Below, in pieces: positions 53,901-63,160 of a stretch of DNA of 64,000 nucleotides. The notes under the pieces were generated by a model. The model was not told the origin of the DNA and made no database searches. It saw nothing but the letters and a program-made list of their open reading frames with translations. The position numbers were made by a program, and so were the translations under genes. The DNA comes from Linepithema humile (lineage: Eukaryota > Arthropoda > Insecta > Hymenoptera > Formicidae), in the NCBI RefSeq assembly GCF_040581485.1, contig NC_090132.1, forward strand, positions 27,229,911-27,293,910, in the 5' to 3' direction. How positions within the stretch are numbered: position 1 is the first letter of the stretch; every line of letters starts with the position of its first letter.

Positions 53901-55177
53901 CACCGTAATTAGTTGTTTATTCAATTAAGTATATTTGCTACTAAATATAACATCAACATTTTTAAATATCAACTAAAAATCTATAAGAACTAATTATTAT
54001 GAAGCAAAATAAAATCTAGAATAATGCATTTTGAATGTCCGCGAAGCAAGATAGTGCTGTTAAGAGTTTAAGAAACGCAAATATAACTTCCGGAAAAGAT
54101 AATTAAAAAAATTTGCGACTAAAGATATGTCGGAAGAGCGATTGCACCGTGGGTCACGTTCGCAGACCGCGTTACTCTGACCGCACAGGACATCCTGGCG
54201 ATACGAGAATCCTTTGGAGAACGCAACGTACTATGTAGCAGAGCACGAGGTTGCGGGAGCGACGCTAGTTACCGAAAGCTCCATTGCGGATGGCGCGATT
54301 ATAAACCTCGTTGACAGTATCAAATCTCCCTACCATGGCACACAGATTGGGGATTGAGGTTAATTAGAAAAGTGACGCAATCGGATCCTGCGGCCAGGAG
54401 CAATATCGTAAAATGTCGATAAGGTTATCAGCGTGTCACGGAATTACCCAGCCGACGCAGGCCAAATTAGACAGAAGATCGAATCTCCGGATCTCGAGTC
54501 CAGTTTCCGGACAGGCTGTGTGGTCAAGCGTGCTTGATGTTTGCACCGAGTACAAGAAGATACTTGATTTCTACAAGAAATATTTTATAGAACGCATAAT
54601 GACAGCGAAATGTCTCCGATTACGAAACGGACGCTTTAAAAGCTGGTAACATCGATTTTTTTTAAAGCTGTTTGCGGTCGTAAAATGGTAATTTTTCGTT
54701 TGTTTATTTCGTTTCGAGGTAATTTTTAGTTCTCTATTATGTAACTAAAATTATAATTCATAATAAGAGAACCACGATTTTGTTAAATCCGACAGTTGAT
54801 GAATATTAAAATGCACAGTCAGATTCAAATTAGACATGAAACAAGCGTAGATTAAATTTTGCAAGCATATATCTTAATTCGGAAAAAAAGAAATACTTTT
54901 ATTAACAGTCTCTCAAATTATGATGATTAAATGCAACATTGTCATTATTTTCACAACAATGTGTTGTGCGTCAGATATCAATAACTACGTCTATTAACTT
55001 GTTCATCACTTCACCTTCGCTCTGGTGACGCAAATCGCGCGCAGCATAAAAATGATCATCGCGAAAAACTCTTTTCGCGAACGATGTCAATCTACTCTAT
55101 CGAACCGATCGCAGTCTCCTCGACTTACCGTTCATCTTACAATCCACGGCGGATCGGGACAAGTCGAGGCCGTTCAT
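22519..55177 (-). CDS. ham: hamlet / MECOM-PRDM16 family PR-domain zinc-finger transcription factor (whole spliced gene, 8 coding exons)
   Basis: This is a nuclear DNA-binding transcription factor of the EVI1/PRDM3-PRDM16 family; Drosophila hamlet controls neuronal fate and dendrite branching. Joining eight exons gives 3138 nt, or 1045 residues plus stop, in the usual size range of the family. Seen in order: Ser/Gly-rich N-terminus (1-143), PR domain (about 165-280), six zinc fingers (316-481), a proline-rich linker with PLDL at 639-642 (CtBP-type motif) and His11 at 819-829, three zinc fingers (840-917), and an acidic tail. The strings VFTDPSNLQRHIR, SSGLKQH and YTQFSNLCRHKRMHAD are family signatures. 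All introns are GT-AG and the phases agree throughout. Family identity is near certain. The exact N-terminus and the UTRs are inferred, and other isoforms are possible. Confidence 0.95.
24517..24613 (-). other. ham intron 7 (97 bp)
   Basis: A short phase-0 intron (GTAAGT at 24613 to GGCAG ending at 24517) that splits finger 3 between PCENCPK and VFTDPSNL. Removing it restores the family string exactly. Confidence 0.95.
24614..24770 (-). CDS. ham: ham coding exon 7 (zinc fingers 1b, 2 and start of 3, residues 328-380)
   Basis: This 157-nt exon has acceptor TTTCCAG ending at 24771 and donor GTAAGT at 24613, leaving in phase 0. It completes finger 1 (His332, His337). It carries all of finger 2, with cysteines 346 and 349 in RCDSCPRAYAW and histidines 362 and 367. 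It begins finger 3 with YPCENCPK (Cys375, Cys378). CENC-x-K at this position directly before VFTDPSNLQRHIR is diagnostic for the EVI1 family. The exon is separated from the last exon by only 97 bp. Confidence 0.95.
24771..27123 (-). other. ham intron 6 (2353 bp) with GC-rich block
   Basis: An intron that interrupts zinc finger 1. A GC-rich block at about 25040-25520 stands out. It lies just upstream of the finger exons, where vertebrate MECOM has its alternative EVI1 promoter, so an internal promoter for a PR-less isoform is conceivable. No start exon with the needed phase was identified. The rest (25530-27100) is AT-rich with a smaller island near 26200-26520. Confidence 0.7.
27124..27223 (-). 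CDS. ham: ham coding exon 6 (acidic linker and first half of zinc finger 1, residues 295-327)
   Basis: The exon is 100 nt, with acceptor TTTACAG at 27230-27224 and donor GTAAGT beginning at 27123. It takes two bases to finish codon 295 and leaves two bases of codon 328. It encodes an acidic stretch rich in Asp and Glu (about 302-313) and then TRCTVCDKPFQDIE, the cysteine half of finger 1 (Cys316, Cys319). The histidine half is in exon 7, so the finger is split by a 2.35-kb intron. In vertebrate EVI1 the equivalent finger reads CKECDQVFPDLQSLEKH, so this corresponds to vertebrate finger 2. Confidence 0.93.
27224..32823 (-). other. ham intron 5 (5.6 kb)
   Basis: This intron separates the PR-domain exons from the zinc-finger exons. 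AT-rich background is broken by GC-richer islands at about 28040-28290, 28570-28830, 29200-29350, 29790-29960, 30600-30920, 31540-31860 and 32100-32530. None has a frame with matching splice phase and family signature. The islands are candidate enhancers by composition only. Confidence 0.72.
32824..32950 (-). CDS. ham: ham coding exon 5 (end of PR domain, residues 253-294)
   Basis: The acceptor CACAG ends at 32951 and the donor GTGAGT begins at 32823; the exon is 127 nt, entering in phase 0 and leaving one base. It encodes MVYEAVRDIATGEELLLGLR, the conserved last strand-helix of PR domains (family pattern I-x-Y-x-V-x-x-D-I-x-P-G-E-E-L-L). An acidic region with ENTTEDRSDRET follows. The GEELL string is the best single marker. 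Too short to appear as an open frame of its own, it was found by following the PR-domain pattern from exon 4. Confidence 0.95.
32951..34944 (-). other. ham intron 4 (1994 bp)
   Basis: A phase-0 intron. A GC-richer island lies at about 33420-33900 in otherwise AT-rich DNA. That island holds a 195-codon open frame on the minus strand (33315-33902), which begins at GTG rather than ATG and has no recognisable domain; I treat it as chance. The string caccctgtata at about 33678 resembles ends of insect repeats but no element could be delimited. Confidence 0.75.
34945..35076 (-). CDS. ham: ham coding exon 4 (PR domain core, residues 209-252)
   Basis: This 132-nt, phase 0-0 exon lies behind a T-rich ACAG acceptor and is followed by donor GTAACG at 34944. 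It is too short to stand out as an open frame. It translates to 44 residues containing RGWLDASHETNNWLKYVR and ending HVLIGGQ. It matches the MECOM/PRDM16 PR-domain core, where a (C/W)-x-DAS or DAN string is followed by SWLKYIR and then an ILxxQ-type end, so the tryptophan-leucine-lysine-tyrosine centre is a strong marker. The exon is isolated by introns of 14.7 kb upstream and 2.0 kb downstream. Confidence 0.95.
36327..36508. repeat. Inverted repeat with 50-bp arms (36327-36376 and 36459-36508)
   Basis: The left arm contains ATCCTACTTGTGGCT and TTTGACAGA. The right arm is its inverse with 6 of 50 differences by eye. The inner loop is 82 bp and AT-rich. Weaker matching (AATGC) extends outside the arms. 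This may be a degenerate MITE or a foldback element in ham intron 3; no target duplication was recognised. Confidence 0.6.
37200..37221. repeat. (TA)n microsatellite
   Basis: About ten TA units in ham intron 3. Simple repeat. Confidence 0.85.
39901..39960. repeat. GA-rich low-complexity tract
   Basis: Imperfect GAGA-type tract, ending in TCTCTCTCG so the edges pair with each other. It lies inside a GC-richer island of ham intron 3. Confidence 0.7.
44926..44962. repeat. (TA)n microsatellite
   Basis: About 18 TA units in ham intron 3, followed by ACACGTATATAT. Simple repeat. Confidence 0.9.
45445..45668 (-). other. Orphan exon-like open frame inside ham intron 3
   Basis: A pyrimidine-rich tract ending TTGCCAG (to 45669) precedes an open frame of 72 codons that reads PIDSRASKMPVPFIRFLKNR and continues through GRDGIVDIMKSLVHREVG to a TAG at 45447-45445. 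Possible donors are GTAGGT at 45546 or GTATTT at 45542. With the second donor the exon would be 126 nt, a multiple of three. In the ham phase-0 frame it meets a TGA, so if spliced into ham it would end translation early. I do not recognise the peptide. It could be a poison exon, part of a nested gene, or chance. Confidence 0.3.
49796..49992 (-). CDS. ham: ham coding exon 3 (SUMO-type motif and first part of PR domain, residues 143-208)
   Basis: The acceptor is ATAG at 49996-49993 and the donor GTGAGT begins at 49795; the exon is 197 nt and ends in phase 0. It encodes DTIKQEP at 144-150, and IKQE fits the psi-K-x-E sumoylation consensus. The PR-domain start follows, with PVPEVEV, DIPRGARFGPFLGKW and a final RYAWE. 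Vertebrate MECOM and PRDM16 have the equivalent IPAGLG/GERFGP and YGWE segments at the same place, also ending at an exon boundary near the WE. PR domains are SET-related; mammalian PRDM3 and PRDM16 have reported H3K9 methyltransferase activity, but activity of this protein cannot be judged from sequence. Confidence 0.95.
49993..50213 (-). other. ham intron 2 (221 bp)
   Basis: A short GT-AG intron (GTGAGT at 50213, ATAG ending at 49993) that splits a glutamine codon. The interior is AT-rich with nothing else visible. Confidence 0.85.
50214..50591 (-). CDS. ham: ham coding exon 2 (Ser/Gly-rich and charged N-terminal region, residues 17-143)
   Basis: This 378-nt exon has a CAG acceptor at 50594-50592 and a consensus donor GTGAGT at 50213. 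It supplies two bases of codon 17 and one base of codon 143. It encodes SSDEGESTSG followed by a glycine run, a Ser/Asn-rich stretch, NPVYRDLKPL, and an Arg/Tyr/Glu-rich region ending in DYSNEY. No domain is recognised and the segment is probably disordered. An internal in-frame Met in AEMEENGS could be a start if the first exon were noncoding. A trinucleotide run on the plus strand (gctgctgctgctgtt, about 50475) encodes part of the Ser/Asn tract. It is only 221 bp from exon 3, which carries the PR-domain start. Confidence 0.88.
50592..55128 (-). other. ham intron 1 (4537 bp)
   Basis: The intron runs from GTAAGT at 55128 to CAG at 50592 and has one codon base on its 5' side. It is AT-rich with GC-richer islands at about 50940-51380, 51700-52010, 52790-53160 and 54120-54530. 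No exon with matching phase and a family signature was found in it. An A/T homopolymer tract lies near 51998-52010. Regulatory content is inference. Confidence 0.7.
55129..55177 (-). CDS. ham: ham coding exon 1 (start codon, residues 1-16 plus first base of codon 17)
   Basis: The exon was found by looking upstream of exon 2 for a start codon whose exon leaves one base before a good donor. It reads MNGLDLSRSAVDCKMN and then one G before GTAAGT at 55128-55123; the G completes codon 17 with GA from exon 2. An in-frame TGA at 55243-55241 closes the frame upstream, so the ATG at 55177 is the first possible start after it. A second in-frame ATG at 55135 (Met15) has A at -3, whereas the first has C, so Met15 may also be used. 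The exon sits in a GC-rich block typical of a 5' exon. Start choice is inference; no family signature supports these residues. Confidence 0.7.
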
Positions 55178-55960
55178 CGGTGACTCGTTTCGAATCCGGA
55201 GTACTCCGGATCCTCCAAACGATTCTGGATCGGACGAGAATCACTGTCGACACATCGGTATCACAAGAGTCTCCCTTTCACGTGATCACGTCAACATCAC
55301 GAAAATGCCGAGCAACGTCGGTCAAGATTCTCCGGCGAACCGAATGTCTTCATGATCGAGCGATCGATGAGGTCGGATCGTCTGAGAGCGCGGAGTCGCG
55401 AACTCCAACTGGAATCCCGAAAACCTCGGGGGGTAGATGCGATCGCGGGGGGGTTGACTCGCGTAGCGAGCCCTTCCAGACGAGCGACTGCAGGGAGGAG
55501 ACGGACAACGGGAAGAGCGCTGCTACGTGTCAGCTGGCCCTTGGCGGACTAGAGGATCCAAAATCTGTTGAGAAGAGGATGGCACGACGAGGGTTCTCTC
55601 GGGATCCCAGGGACGATTCACGGGGTGTGGCGGATTGCTTCCAACGGGACCTCTGGTTGGCTCACGGGCGGAGCAACCCCTATCGCATCGGGGTCCCCAC
55701 CAAGGCGCCTACAGCATCCCTCGGAAGAGCGAGCGAGAGGGACGTGGTGCTTCAGCGGTGGAGCGTAATGCGACTGTCTGAGAGAACGTGAGGAGGGGAT
55801 AATAGGGGAAGGGATAATGTAACGTGACGCTGATAACGAAGGAGATTTCGCGGTAGCTGAATGTCAAAGTCGAGCGTGGTATTCTTTTTTCGAAGACGCA
55901 AGAGAGAAAGAGAGAAAGAGAGAGTTGAGTAAAAATCGATCTTAATAGATGCAATTAATA
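55178..55960 (-). promoter_or_regulatory. ham 5' leader and proximal promoter candidate
   Basis: About 600 bp of GC-rich sequence directly upstream of the start codon carries stop codons in the ham frame and several short ATGs. It gives way at 55885-55930 to a CT-repeat tract on the sense strand (GAGA-type repeats on the plus strand), then to AT-rich DNA. GAGA/CTCT tracts near start sites are common in insect promoters. No clear TATA box or initiator was identified, so the transcription start is not placed. Confidence 0.45.
55297..55353 (-). other. Upstream ORF in the ham 5' leader (18 codons)
   Basis: An ATG at 55353-55351 opens an 18-codon frame (MKTFGSPENLDRRCSAFS) that stops with TGA at 55299-55297, 119 nt before the ham start codon. 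A second tiny in-frame upstream ORF of four codons starts at 55255 and ends at the TGA at 55243. If this block is transcribed as leader, both could lower initiation at the main start. Neither shows sign of encoding a conserved peptide. Confidence 0.3.
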
Positions 55961-58900
55961 ATTTGAAATCGACAACATAAATGATCAATTTAACTAATCA
56001 ATGAATATATTTTTTTACATTCAGTGTGGATAAATATACATTTTAATATGTGATGTGATGAAATGTGTATTATAATAATTGCTTTCCGTTTATTATATAT
56101 TATTTGCAAGGTTAGGCAATACAACATTAAAAGCAAACAGTAAGAACTAATTTTGGAAAAAATTAAAACAGTTTCATAGGAAAAAAAAAAATATAAAATT
56201 ATTAGCTTGCCATATCAAGTTTTTAAAGTATAAAGAAGGAGTAAAACAAATTTATAGTTTAAAAATACTATTATTATATGGATAAAAAATTTTTTTAATT
56301 AAACTAATTTAAATTTAAATAGTTTTAACACGACAAAGGCAATATTTATACATTCAGTCGAGATACGTTACGAATCTGAATAACACCGAAATGCACCGTT
56401 GGTGTGTATCATATTTCTGCATAGACGTTTTACATTTCTCTTCGTTCTTCGCTTCGCAGTGAATTCACGAATGGACGTATGCGAAACCTTCAATTTTACA
56501 TATTAGTAGTTAGCGGTGAAACGTCAATGCATTGAAATATTTTTTATCGCCAGAAGCCTCTGTCGAAAAGCATGAGGATGCAAGAAAGAAAGAACCCCAC
56601 GCGGAGAGGAGATCAGCAGGACAGCCATCGAAGTCCTTATTGGACAAGGGTGACCACTTTTTTACTGAGAAAAGTGGCTGTCACACACCTCCCAGTCTCA
56701 ATTCTCAATTTTTTTTCTCAACCACGCGCCACAATTCGCCGTGATTCGTCCATCGAATCGACTTCAAAGTCAATCGAAGGAGTAGAGTATCGGAAACGTC
56801 AATCTCACATATTGTTACGTCTTACTTTCTAATGGAAAAAATGCCTTTCTTCGAATATGTAACGTTCGTTCTAATCAAAAACGAGATTTGAGGTTTTCTC
56901 GAAAATCGTAACAGCTGGAAAACAGCTCGAAACAAGCTTCTTCAATTACTCTCGTATGTCTTCAGTTTTTTTTATTTTTTATTCGCTAACGCGCAATACA
57001 AAAGTATCCTACAAACAGCTTTAACTTTTTTTTATAGAAGAATTGAATTTTCTTATCCATAAGAATATATTACAAAAGCCTGAAATTAATATAAAAGAAA
57101 AAAAAACAAATATAATTTTGCTAAAATAATTTTATTAAACAATTTGGAGATTTTTGTCTACACATCGTATATGCTTTCATATTCTGCCCTTTTTTCTTTT
57201 ATGAATTTCTCACATCTGTGTTAAAAAATAACGAAATAATCGAGAGTTATTCCCTGTCGGTTTATTTCGGAGGCGAATAGGCGCGATGATTTAAATCTCG
57301 CGTGCAAACGCCATAAAATCAGGACGACCGCTGCTAAAGCCGCGCGGGAATATATGACGAAGCCGAAAGACGCCGAAACAAATCTTCATTTCTGGTAGCC
57401 GGTGAAAGCGTACACGCGTGCGGAAAAAGGAGGCAGTAACGACGATATGACTGTGTTTCGCAGCCAAGAAGACATGTGTCGCGTGCAGTTATATCATTCT
57501 TTATGGCCAGCAAAGCCGGTGCCCTTCGTTCATTCAGCGTCGACTTCGTCCTTCGCGCAATATTTGGAGGGGCTTGATTTACACCGGCATAAAAATGTCT
57601 CCACACCTCGGCTGTGATATCACCTACTGCTCATACCTTCGCTCGAACGCGGCAAGAAACCGCGTCCTTTGATAAAAGCTTGTACTGACTAGTTTCCTTA
57701 TGAGCTTTTTAAAGTTGTCGTCTCATGGGCTTTTTAATAATAAACGTAGAAAGGCGAATATCTAAAATCGTTAAATAACGAAAATATAAAGATGTAAAAT
57801 ATATATTTTCAAATTTATATAATATGGAATAATAATATAAAACATATAAGAAACAAAGTTAATCAATTTAATTGTATGTGTGATCATGACATATAATTAA
57901 ATAATAAAATAAATATAAATATTAAAGTTCGGCAATTATATATGTTTATATAGCCTTTGTTTGCAATGCATTATTTCCACGTTGTACGATATGTATACTA
58001 TTTAGAAATTTTGCAAATATTTATAATTAAAACATTTATACATTATTACACTAAATTAAATGTTACTACACTAGCCTTAGTGTAAATAATAATTAGATAT
58101 TTATTATTACCTATAATATATATCTGCGAAACAGGTAGAATGCCGCTTTCGCGATTACTATGTGAAAAATAATGATCGCAATCATACGTTTTTTCGATAT
58201 TTATCGAATTACTTCTTCGTTTTTTAATCTCTGATAGAAAAACCAGGAGATCTGCACAGTTCTAGATTATAACTAAAAGGAAATATGTTGGACTTACGAA
58301 AGCGTTGCCTACAAACGCATTATTCATACGCTACTACTGAGAATCTAAAAGTAGCTTTCGTCAAATCAAATGGAAATTCTTACGTATCTTTTATTTGCAA
58401 TTATCACCGAGTAGTGGAGTTGCTTGCGGTTTTTACGGAACGTGATACAGAAATTGCCCAGAAGATCGAGTCCGATCGATTCTCACGCGTATAACGACGC
58501 CAACGACGCCGACAACGACTAACTCCACGAAGGGGCAATAAATAACGGGAATATCAAAGGGTTATCAGATCTAAGCAGACCTCCTACGTCTGGCGCAACT
58601 TCTGACACGTGGAGTGACGATGCTGTAATGTCGACGGCAAAGTGTGCGCGTGTAGGGTGAGTTTGTGAGAGTAAAGAGGGAGGGATGAGGAGGTAGGTAG
58701 GCGCGAAGCTATTAAACTGACAGAAACACTTGCCACCCCCTCGTCGCTACCCCCGATCTACTGCTGCCCTCTGCCCCCCGCCCGCCGCTCACGACCCACG
58801 ACCATGTCATCCCTTACTCGGGAAGCCCTTCGTCCTTTACTCTGCAACACCGGAGTTATTAATATTTTTCACAGCCCCCGAAAAATTGTCTCTCCCGCGC

Positions 58901-59330
58901 CGCAGCCGAGCTTCCATACTGGAGAAGCAATTTTGCGGGCGTGTCGTTCCGACTGCCGCTGTCAAAGGATAGAGCGACAGATAGCGACGCCTTTCCCTCA
59001 TCGCCCGCAACACACTTGTATTTTAATCAGAAATTGACATTGGAAAATATATAAATCTATGTTTTTTTTTTTAATTAAACAACATGCATTGTTACATCTT
59101 AAAATCATTTTTAAAATTGATAATGCATGCGGATTTTGCACAATTAAGTAATTGTAAAAAGCTCGAAACATCTTAGTTTTTGTTGGAACATTTTAGTCCT
59201 TAACAAATCTTAATCATTATTTGCCACAAATTTTCACGAACAATTATTCTCTGTTACTTTTTATCATCAAACAAATTGCCTGGATGAGAGTAAAACTCGA
59301 GAAACTTATCGATATTTATTTTCACGCGGC
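55961..59330. other. Upstream flank of ham, AT-rich with islands
   Basis: AT-rich blocks (55970-56340, 56830-57230, 57700-58250, 59040-59300) alternate with GC-richer islands at about 56400-56820, 57240-57680 and 58480-59030. The last has a C-rich tract (about 58733-58800). No frame looks like a gene. Confidence 0.5.
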
Positions 59331-60280
59331 ACTTGAAGTGCACAATATCTCATTATGCGATCCCCTGAAGTTCGATTGAGAATCTGTCGACGCCGAGAGA
59401 GAGCAGACTGCTCGACGACGTCTCCGTCGACCGTTAACGGTCGCGCAGAAAAGAAGTAGCCGACCGAGGAAGAAAAAAAGAAGAGAGACAGAGAGAGAGA
59501 GAGAAAGGGAGCGCTAACTCATTGAAGAGGCTGAAGGAGAATACGGAGTCAATCCTCGAGGCGACTAAACAATTGTCTCGTGCTCGAGTGGCCTCCTGTA
59601 AATTCGCGTAGCCGACTTCTCGATGTGCCCCCGAAACGATTGGCGCGTCTCCCCACAAAGACACCGAGCGGAGAGAATGAGAGCCGAGGCCCAGAGCGCG
59701 CTGAAAAGGATCGAGATTCGAGAGAGACGTGCATGTCCGTGAATGCCATTATCGCGAACAACGTGCACGAGTACACAGCCATGATCCCGAGTGGCCGAAA
59801 TAGCGAATGGCGAATCTACGAGTCGTGTCAACGGTCGACCCGAGAGTCTATAATTTGTGTTTCGAGTCGAGAGAATCGCTGTCGCCCTCTCGCTCTCACC
59901 CTCGGTAATGTTGTGCATGCACACGACGCCTCGCCTTTCGACGCGCTGGCTTCTAATGTGTCATTGAGGGCCACGTTATATGGCATAAGTAGTCGCGCAG
60001 AAGAAAGAATGGGAAGCGGAGACAAGGAAAGCGAGACCGCCCTCCCGCCTGGAGGAACTTGAGACGCGATTGTTGTGCGCCGCGTGCACAGCGTGCACCA
60101 GGAGCATTGTCCTTCGTTAGAGGCCACCGGAAGTCACCGGAAGACGATGAACTAACGGAAGACCCCGTGCTCCGTGGGGCTCCTTCTGCTCTCGCGAAAC
60201 GCCCCCCGTCTCGATAGAATCCGCAGCTTGTCGTCGACCCCCTTAGAGACTTACTCTCGACTTAACGATTTTCAGAGTCA
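59331..60280. promoter_or_regulatory. GC-rich, purine-rich block upstream of ham
   Basis: About 950 bp of CpG-rich sequence with a GA tract, bounded by AT-rich DNA on both sides. Open frames of up to 160 codons occur on both strands and overlap, with Arg/Ser-rich composition, so they look like chance. It could be an alternative ham promoter or the promoter of a divergent neighbour; no exon links were found. Confidence 0.3.
59468..59512. repeat. GA-rich low-complexity tract
   Basis: Purine tract (AGAGAGACAGAGAGAGAGAG and neighbours) in the GC-rich block upstream of ham. It could act as a GAGA-type site; no more can be said. Confidence 0.7.
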
Positions 60281-61390
60281 AGTTTTGTTCGCTGTAAAAT
60301 ATTGCGAGAGATTTTTATAAGAAAACTTTCTTTCTCGAAATACAGATCAGGCGAACGCAACTTTTTCAAGCTTTGTAGTCATCCTTGAGTTTTATTTGTT
60401 ACGTTATACGTTTTGGTTTTTTTATATAGTAATATAAGAGAATTTCAATTGTTCAATAATAACAATGGCGGAAAGTGATATTTGACAGAATTATACAGAA
60501 TATTAAAACATACGAGTATAGAATAATATAATTTTACGTTTTGTTTGAAATATATTTTTTAGGTGCATCTCGTAAAAATTTTATTTCAACAAATGTTCTA
60601 AAGTTCACAAATGTTTTTCGCTTTGTACTTACTTTGCATCTGTAAATTTAATTTTATATTTAATTTATTGAGAATTATCAATATAATACATTTTCTTTAA
60701 TAATATATGCTACACGTATGCAGTTTAGTTAAACGGAAAATATGTCAAAATAAATACTAACAGCATACCGAATCAATAGATTGATTATTGATATTGATAA
60801 ATCGTTACGATACTTTGCCGATCATTCAAAGATGATTGATGCAATTGGTATCGAAGAGAAAAGCTTGCATTGTAGAAATTGGGTTACGCGGCCAAGATCG
60901 GCAGAAGGAAAGATCCAGATGTGGGTGATAGAATTGCGGCACGCGAGCAACCGGAAGTCGGTGAAGTAGGGAAAATCCGGTATACGTTGAGCCCTCTTTC
61001 ACCCGTGCAACGCCCTCGTTTCATCGCTTCTATTAGCTTTGCAGCGTGTCTTATATGTTTTAGAGTTACAGACTCGACGCTTCACTGGCTTCATCCTCAA
61101 GTTACAATTTTCAAACTCAAACTCTAAATACACCGCTAAATATATCTGTTCGATTCTCACGGTGAAACCTGTATTTTCCAGTTTTCATTAAATGCAGCAG
61201 CTAAATAACAAAAATTAATCAAGCTGGTATCGAAATTATTTGATTATTCTTTGAATTCTGTTGCAACAAAGCAATCATATATGTTTGATCCTTAATATTA
61301 GACTGGTAGAAACACCTGCACAGTTAATACTGCAAATTACACAGGACGTTTAGCATACATCTTTCTGTGGCGAACGAAAATTCGCTTATG
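60281..61390. other. Upstream flank, AT-rich, no gene seen
   Basis: Mostly AT-rich with a GC-richer patch at about 60870-61090. No recognisable gene. Confidence 0.55.
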
Positions 61391-62160
61391 AATTAATTCG
61401 GAGTGGCCACGCGATTCGTCAGTTCGCAACTGCGCCGCGATTAATTCAGGTGGGTTTGTGCATCGAGTTTACACCGCGCAAGCGGGGCGGCGGCGCACGT
61501 TAGCGTGTGTCCAGGTAAGCGTCCACCGAAACGGGCGAGCGAGGACGCGAGAAAGAGGGAGACGGGCGAGCGAGGGGAATGAGAGGAGGAAAAATCGACC
61601 GGTAATCAACAGCGATATACTCGCGTAATATCGGGTACAACAAAGTGCGAGCTTATTGGAAAGCGCGCAGCTCGCGCGCCGCGGCTGGAAGGCAGGACAG
61701 CGTGCAAATATTGATGCATTAACAATGCAGGCTAATTATGTTTTGGTTCGAGCGTGGCCTACCCGCGTACACCCCGGTGATGTTGATGGTGGTGAAGCGT
61801 GAGGTGGTAGTGGTGCTGACGATGGTAATGCTGCTGGCATACACCACGGTGACGACGATGCCGAAGTAGCGGTGTGTGCGGAGTTTGCTATGCCCACCGG
61901 CCAGGCCATTGCGCCATTGTGATCCGGGCTTCAACACACAGCCCCGAGGGCAATTCACAGGCGCAACTCGCCGTTAAATTAATTTTATCTCGTGTCCGTC
62001 ATTAAATTTGAATCTCCTGGCGACCCCGGTTTGTCCGCCGCTCGGCCGCCGCATTCATCCGTTCTTACATCCGGGCGGAGGCTTGAAAAAGACGCGAAAT
62101 TCGCCTAACTTTCGGTGTTAAAAAAAAAGTTGCCGTTTTTAATCAATCCGCTGCGAAGGT
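61391..62160. other. GC-rich island, possible conserved regulatory element
   Basis: It starts with ATTAATTCGGAGTGGCCACG and contains several TAATTAA-type homeodomain-like sites around very GC-rich DNA (61480-61580, 62020-62090). A donor-like CCAG-GTAAGC occurs on the plus strand at about 61514. No reading frame is convincing. Enhancer or noncoding exon are both possible. Confidence 0.35.
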
Positions 62161-63160
62161 GGCTCATAGTAATTAAGGTCGTGCGACCGATAAAGATTTT
62201 TTTCTCCCGCCGGCGAGACTTTGTTCTTTAATGCTGCTTTATTACTTTCGCGTTTTATTATCACGATTTTTTCTGAAATATCGATGCATATATAATTTAC
62301 ATCACAACCGTGTGCATCTCGCTCTCGCGCCGCAAATAACAAATGATTAAGATTCATAATGCCAGATTGTGAATCAGATCTCTTGATTGCATAAATGAAA
62401 ATTAAGTTTTTTTGTATATCTAAACAGTCCACAATTAATTAAATAAGCAAGTATTTTTTGACGAGATTTATCGAATCAGGAAGTCGATATGGACGATTAA
62501 ATTCTAATTAGACTACCTTCTTATCCTTCGGGCTGTTTAAACGAGGCGCACGCTCACGATGAATTCACGACGATCGACGTTTTCTCGCGCGCAGAGGAGC
62601 AGATTGAAGGGTGAAACCCCTGCGGATATCGGTCCTTAGCAGGGGCAAACCGTGCAAGGGTAGAACTCGTCCGAGGAAGGAAAGGGAACAGATGTTTTTG
62701 AGCGTGAGCAAACGTCATAATCTATGTTCCGCAACATCGTAATTAAAGAGAAATGGAAGTTCGTGCGTTCCCGTTCTTCCTTCTTTTCGCGCTCTATTTT
62801 AGCGAGACTGTGAACATTCAGCCACTCGATACGATAAATAAATAATGCTTTTAATTAAAAGTGCAATTATTAAAATGTATGGCTATCTGGATGACGTAAA
62901 GCTTATTTCTTGTAAACGAAATTTATTTTTCAACCCTGTTCAAATAATTTGCAGATGAAAAAGTAATATTTACGTATCTTGTAAATATTAATTATTTTTT
63001 ATCGAAAATATATTTTTCTTGTTTAAGCAGTTGTGAATTAATTGCGAATATCGCAAAAAGTATTTTAAAAGACTGAAATTTCTAATCAATAATGAATTTA
63101 AAGCAATAAAAAATTTATCTACTTCACATTGTCTTCGCTGTAAAAACTCATTGTCGAATT
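62161..63160. other. Upstream flank, mixed composition, no gene seen
   Basis: Moderate GC at 62520-62820, AT-rich elsewhere. Nothing gene-like. Confidence 0.5.

Noticed and set aside
55084..55791. Plus-strand open frame of 235 codons
   Set aside because: It runs antisense to ham exon 1 and its leader, is Arg/Ser/Thr-rich with no domain, and is explained by high GC content.
60633..60639. Seven-base micro-exon (acag-ATGCAAA-GTAAGT) that would also join ham exon 2 in phase
   Set aside because: It lies in AT-rich intron-like DNA and can arise by chance. The exon at 55129-55177 has better context, a longer frame and an upstream in-frame stop.
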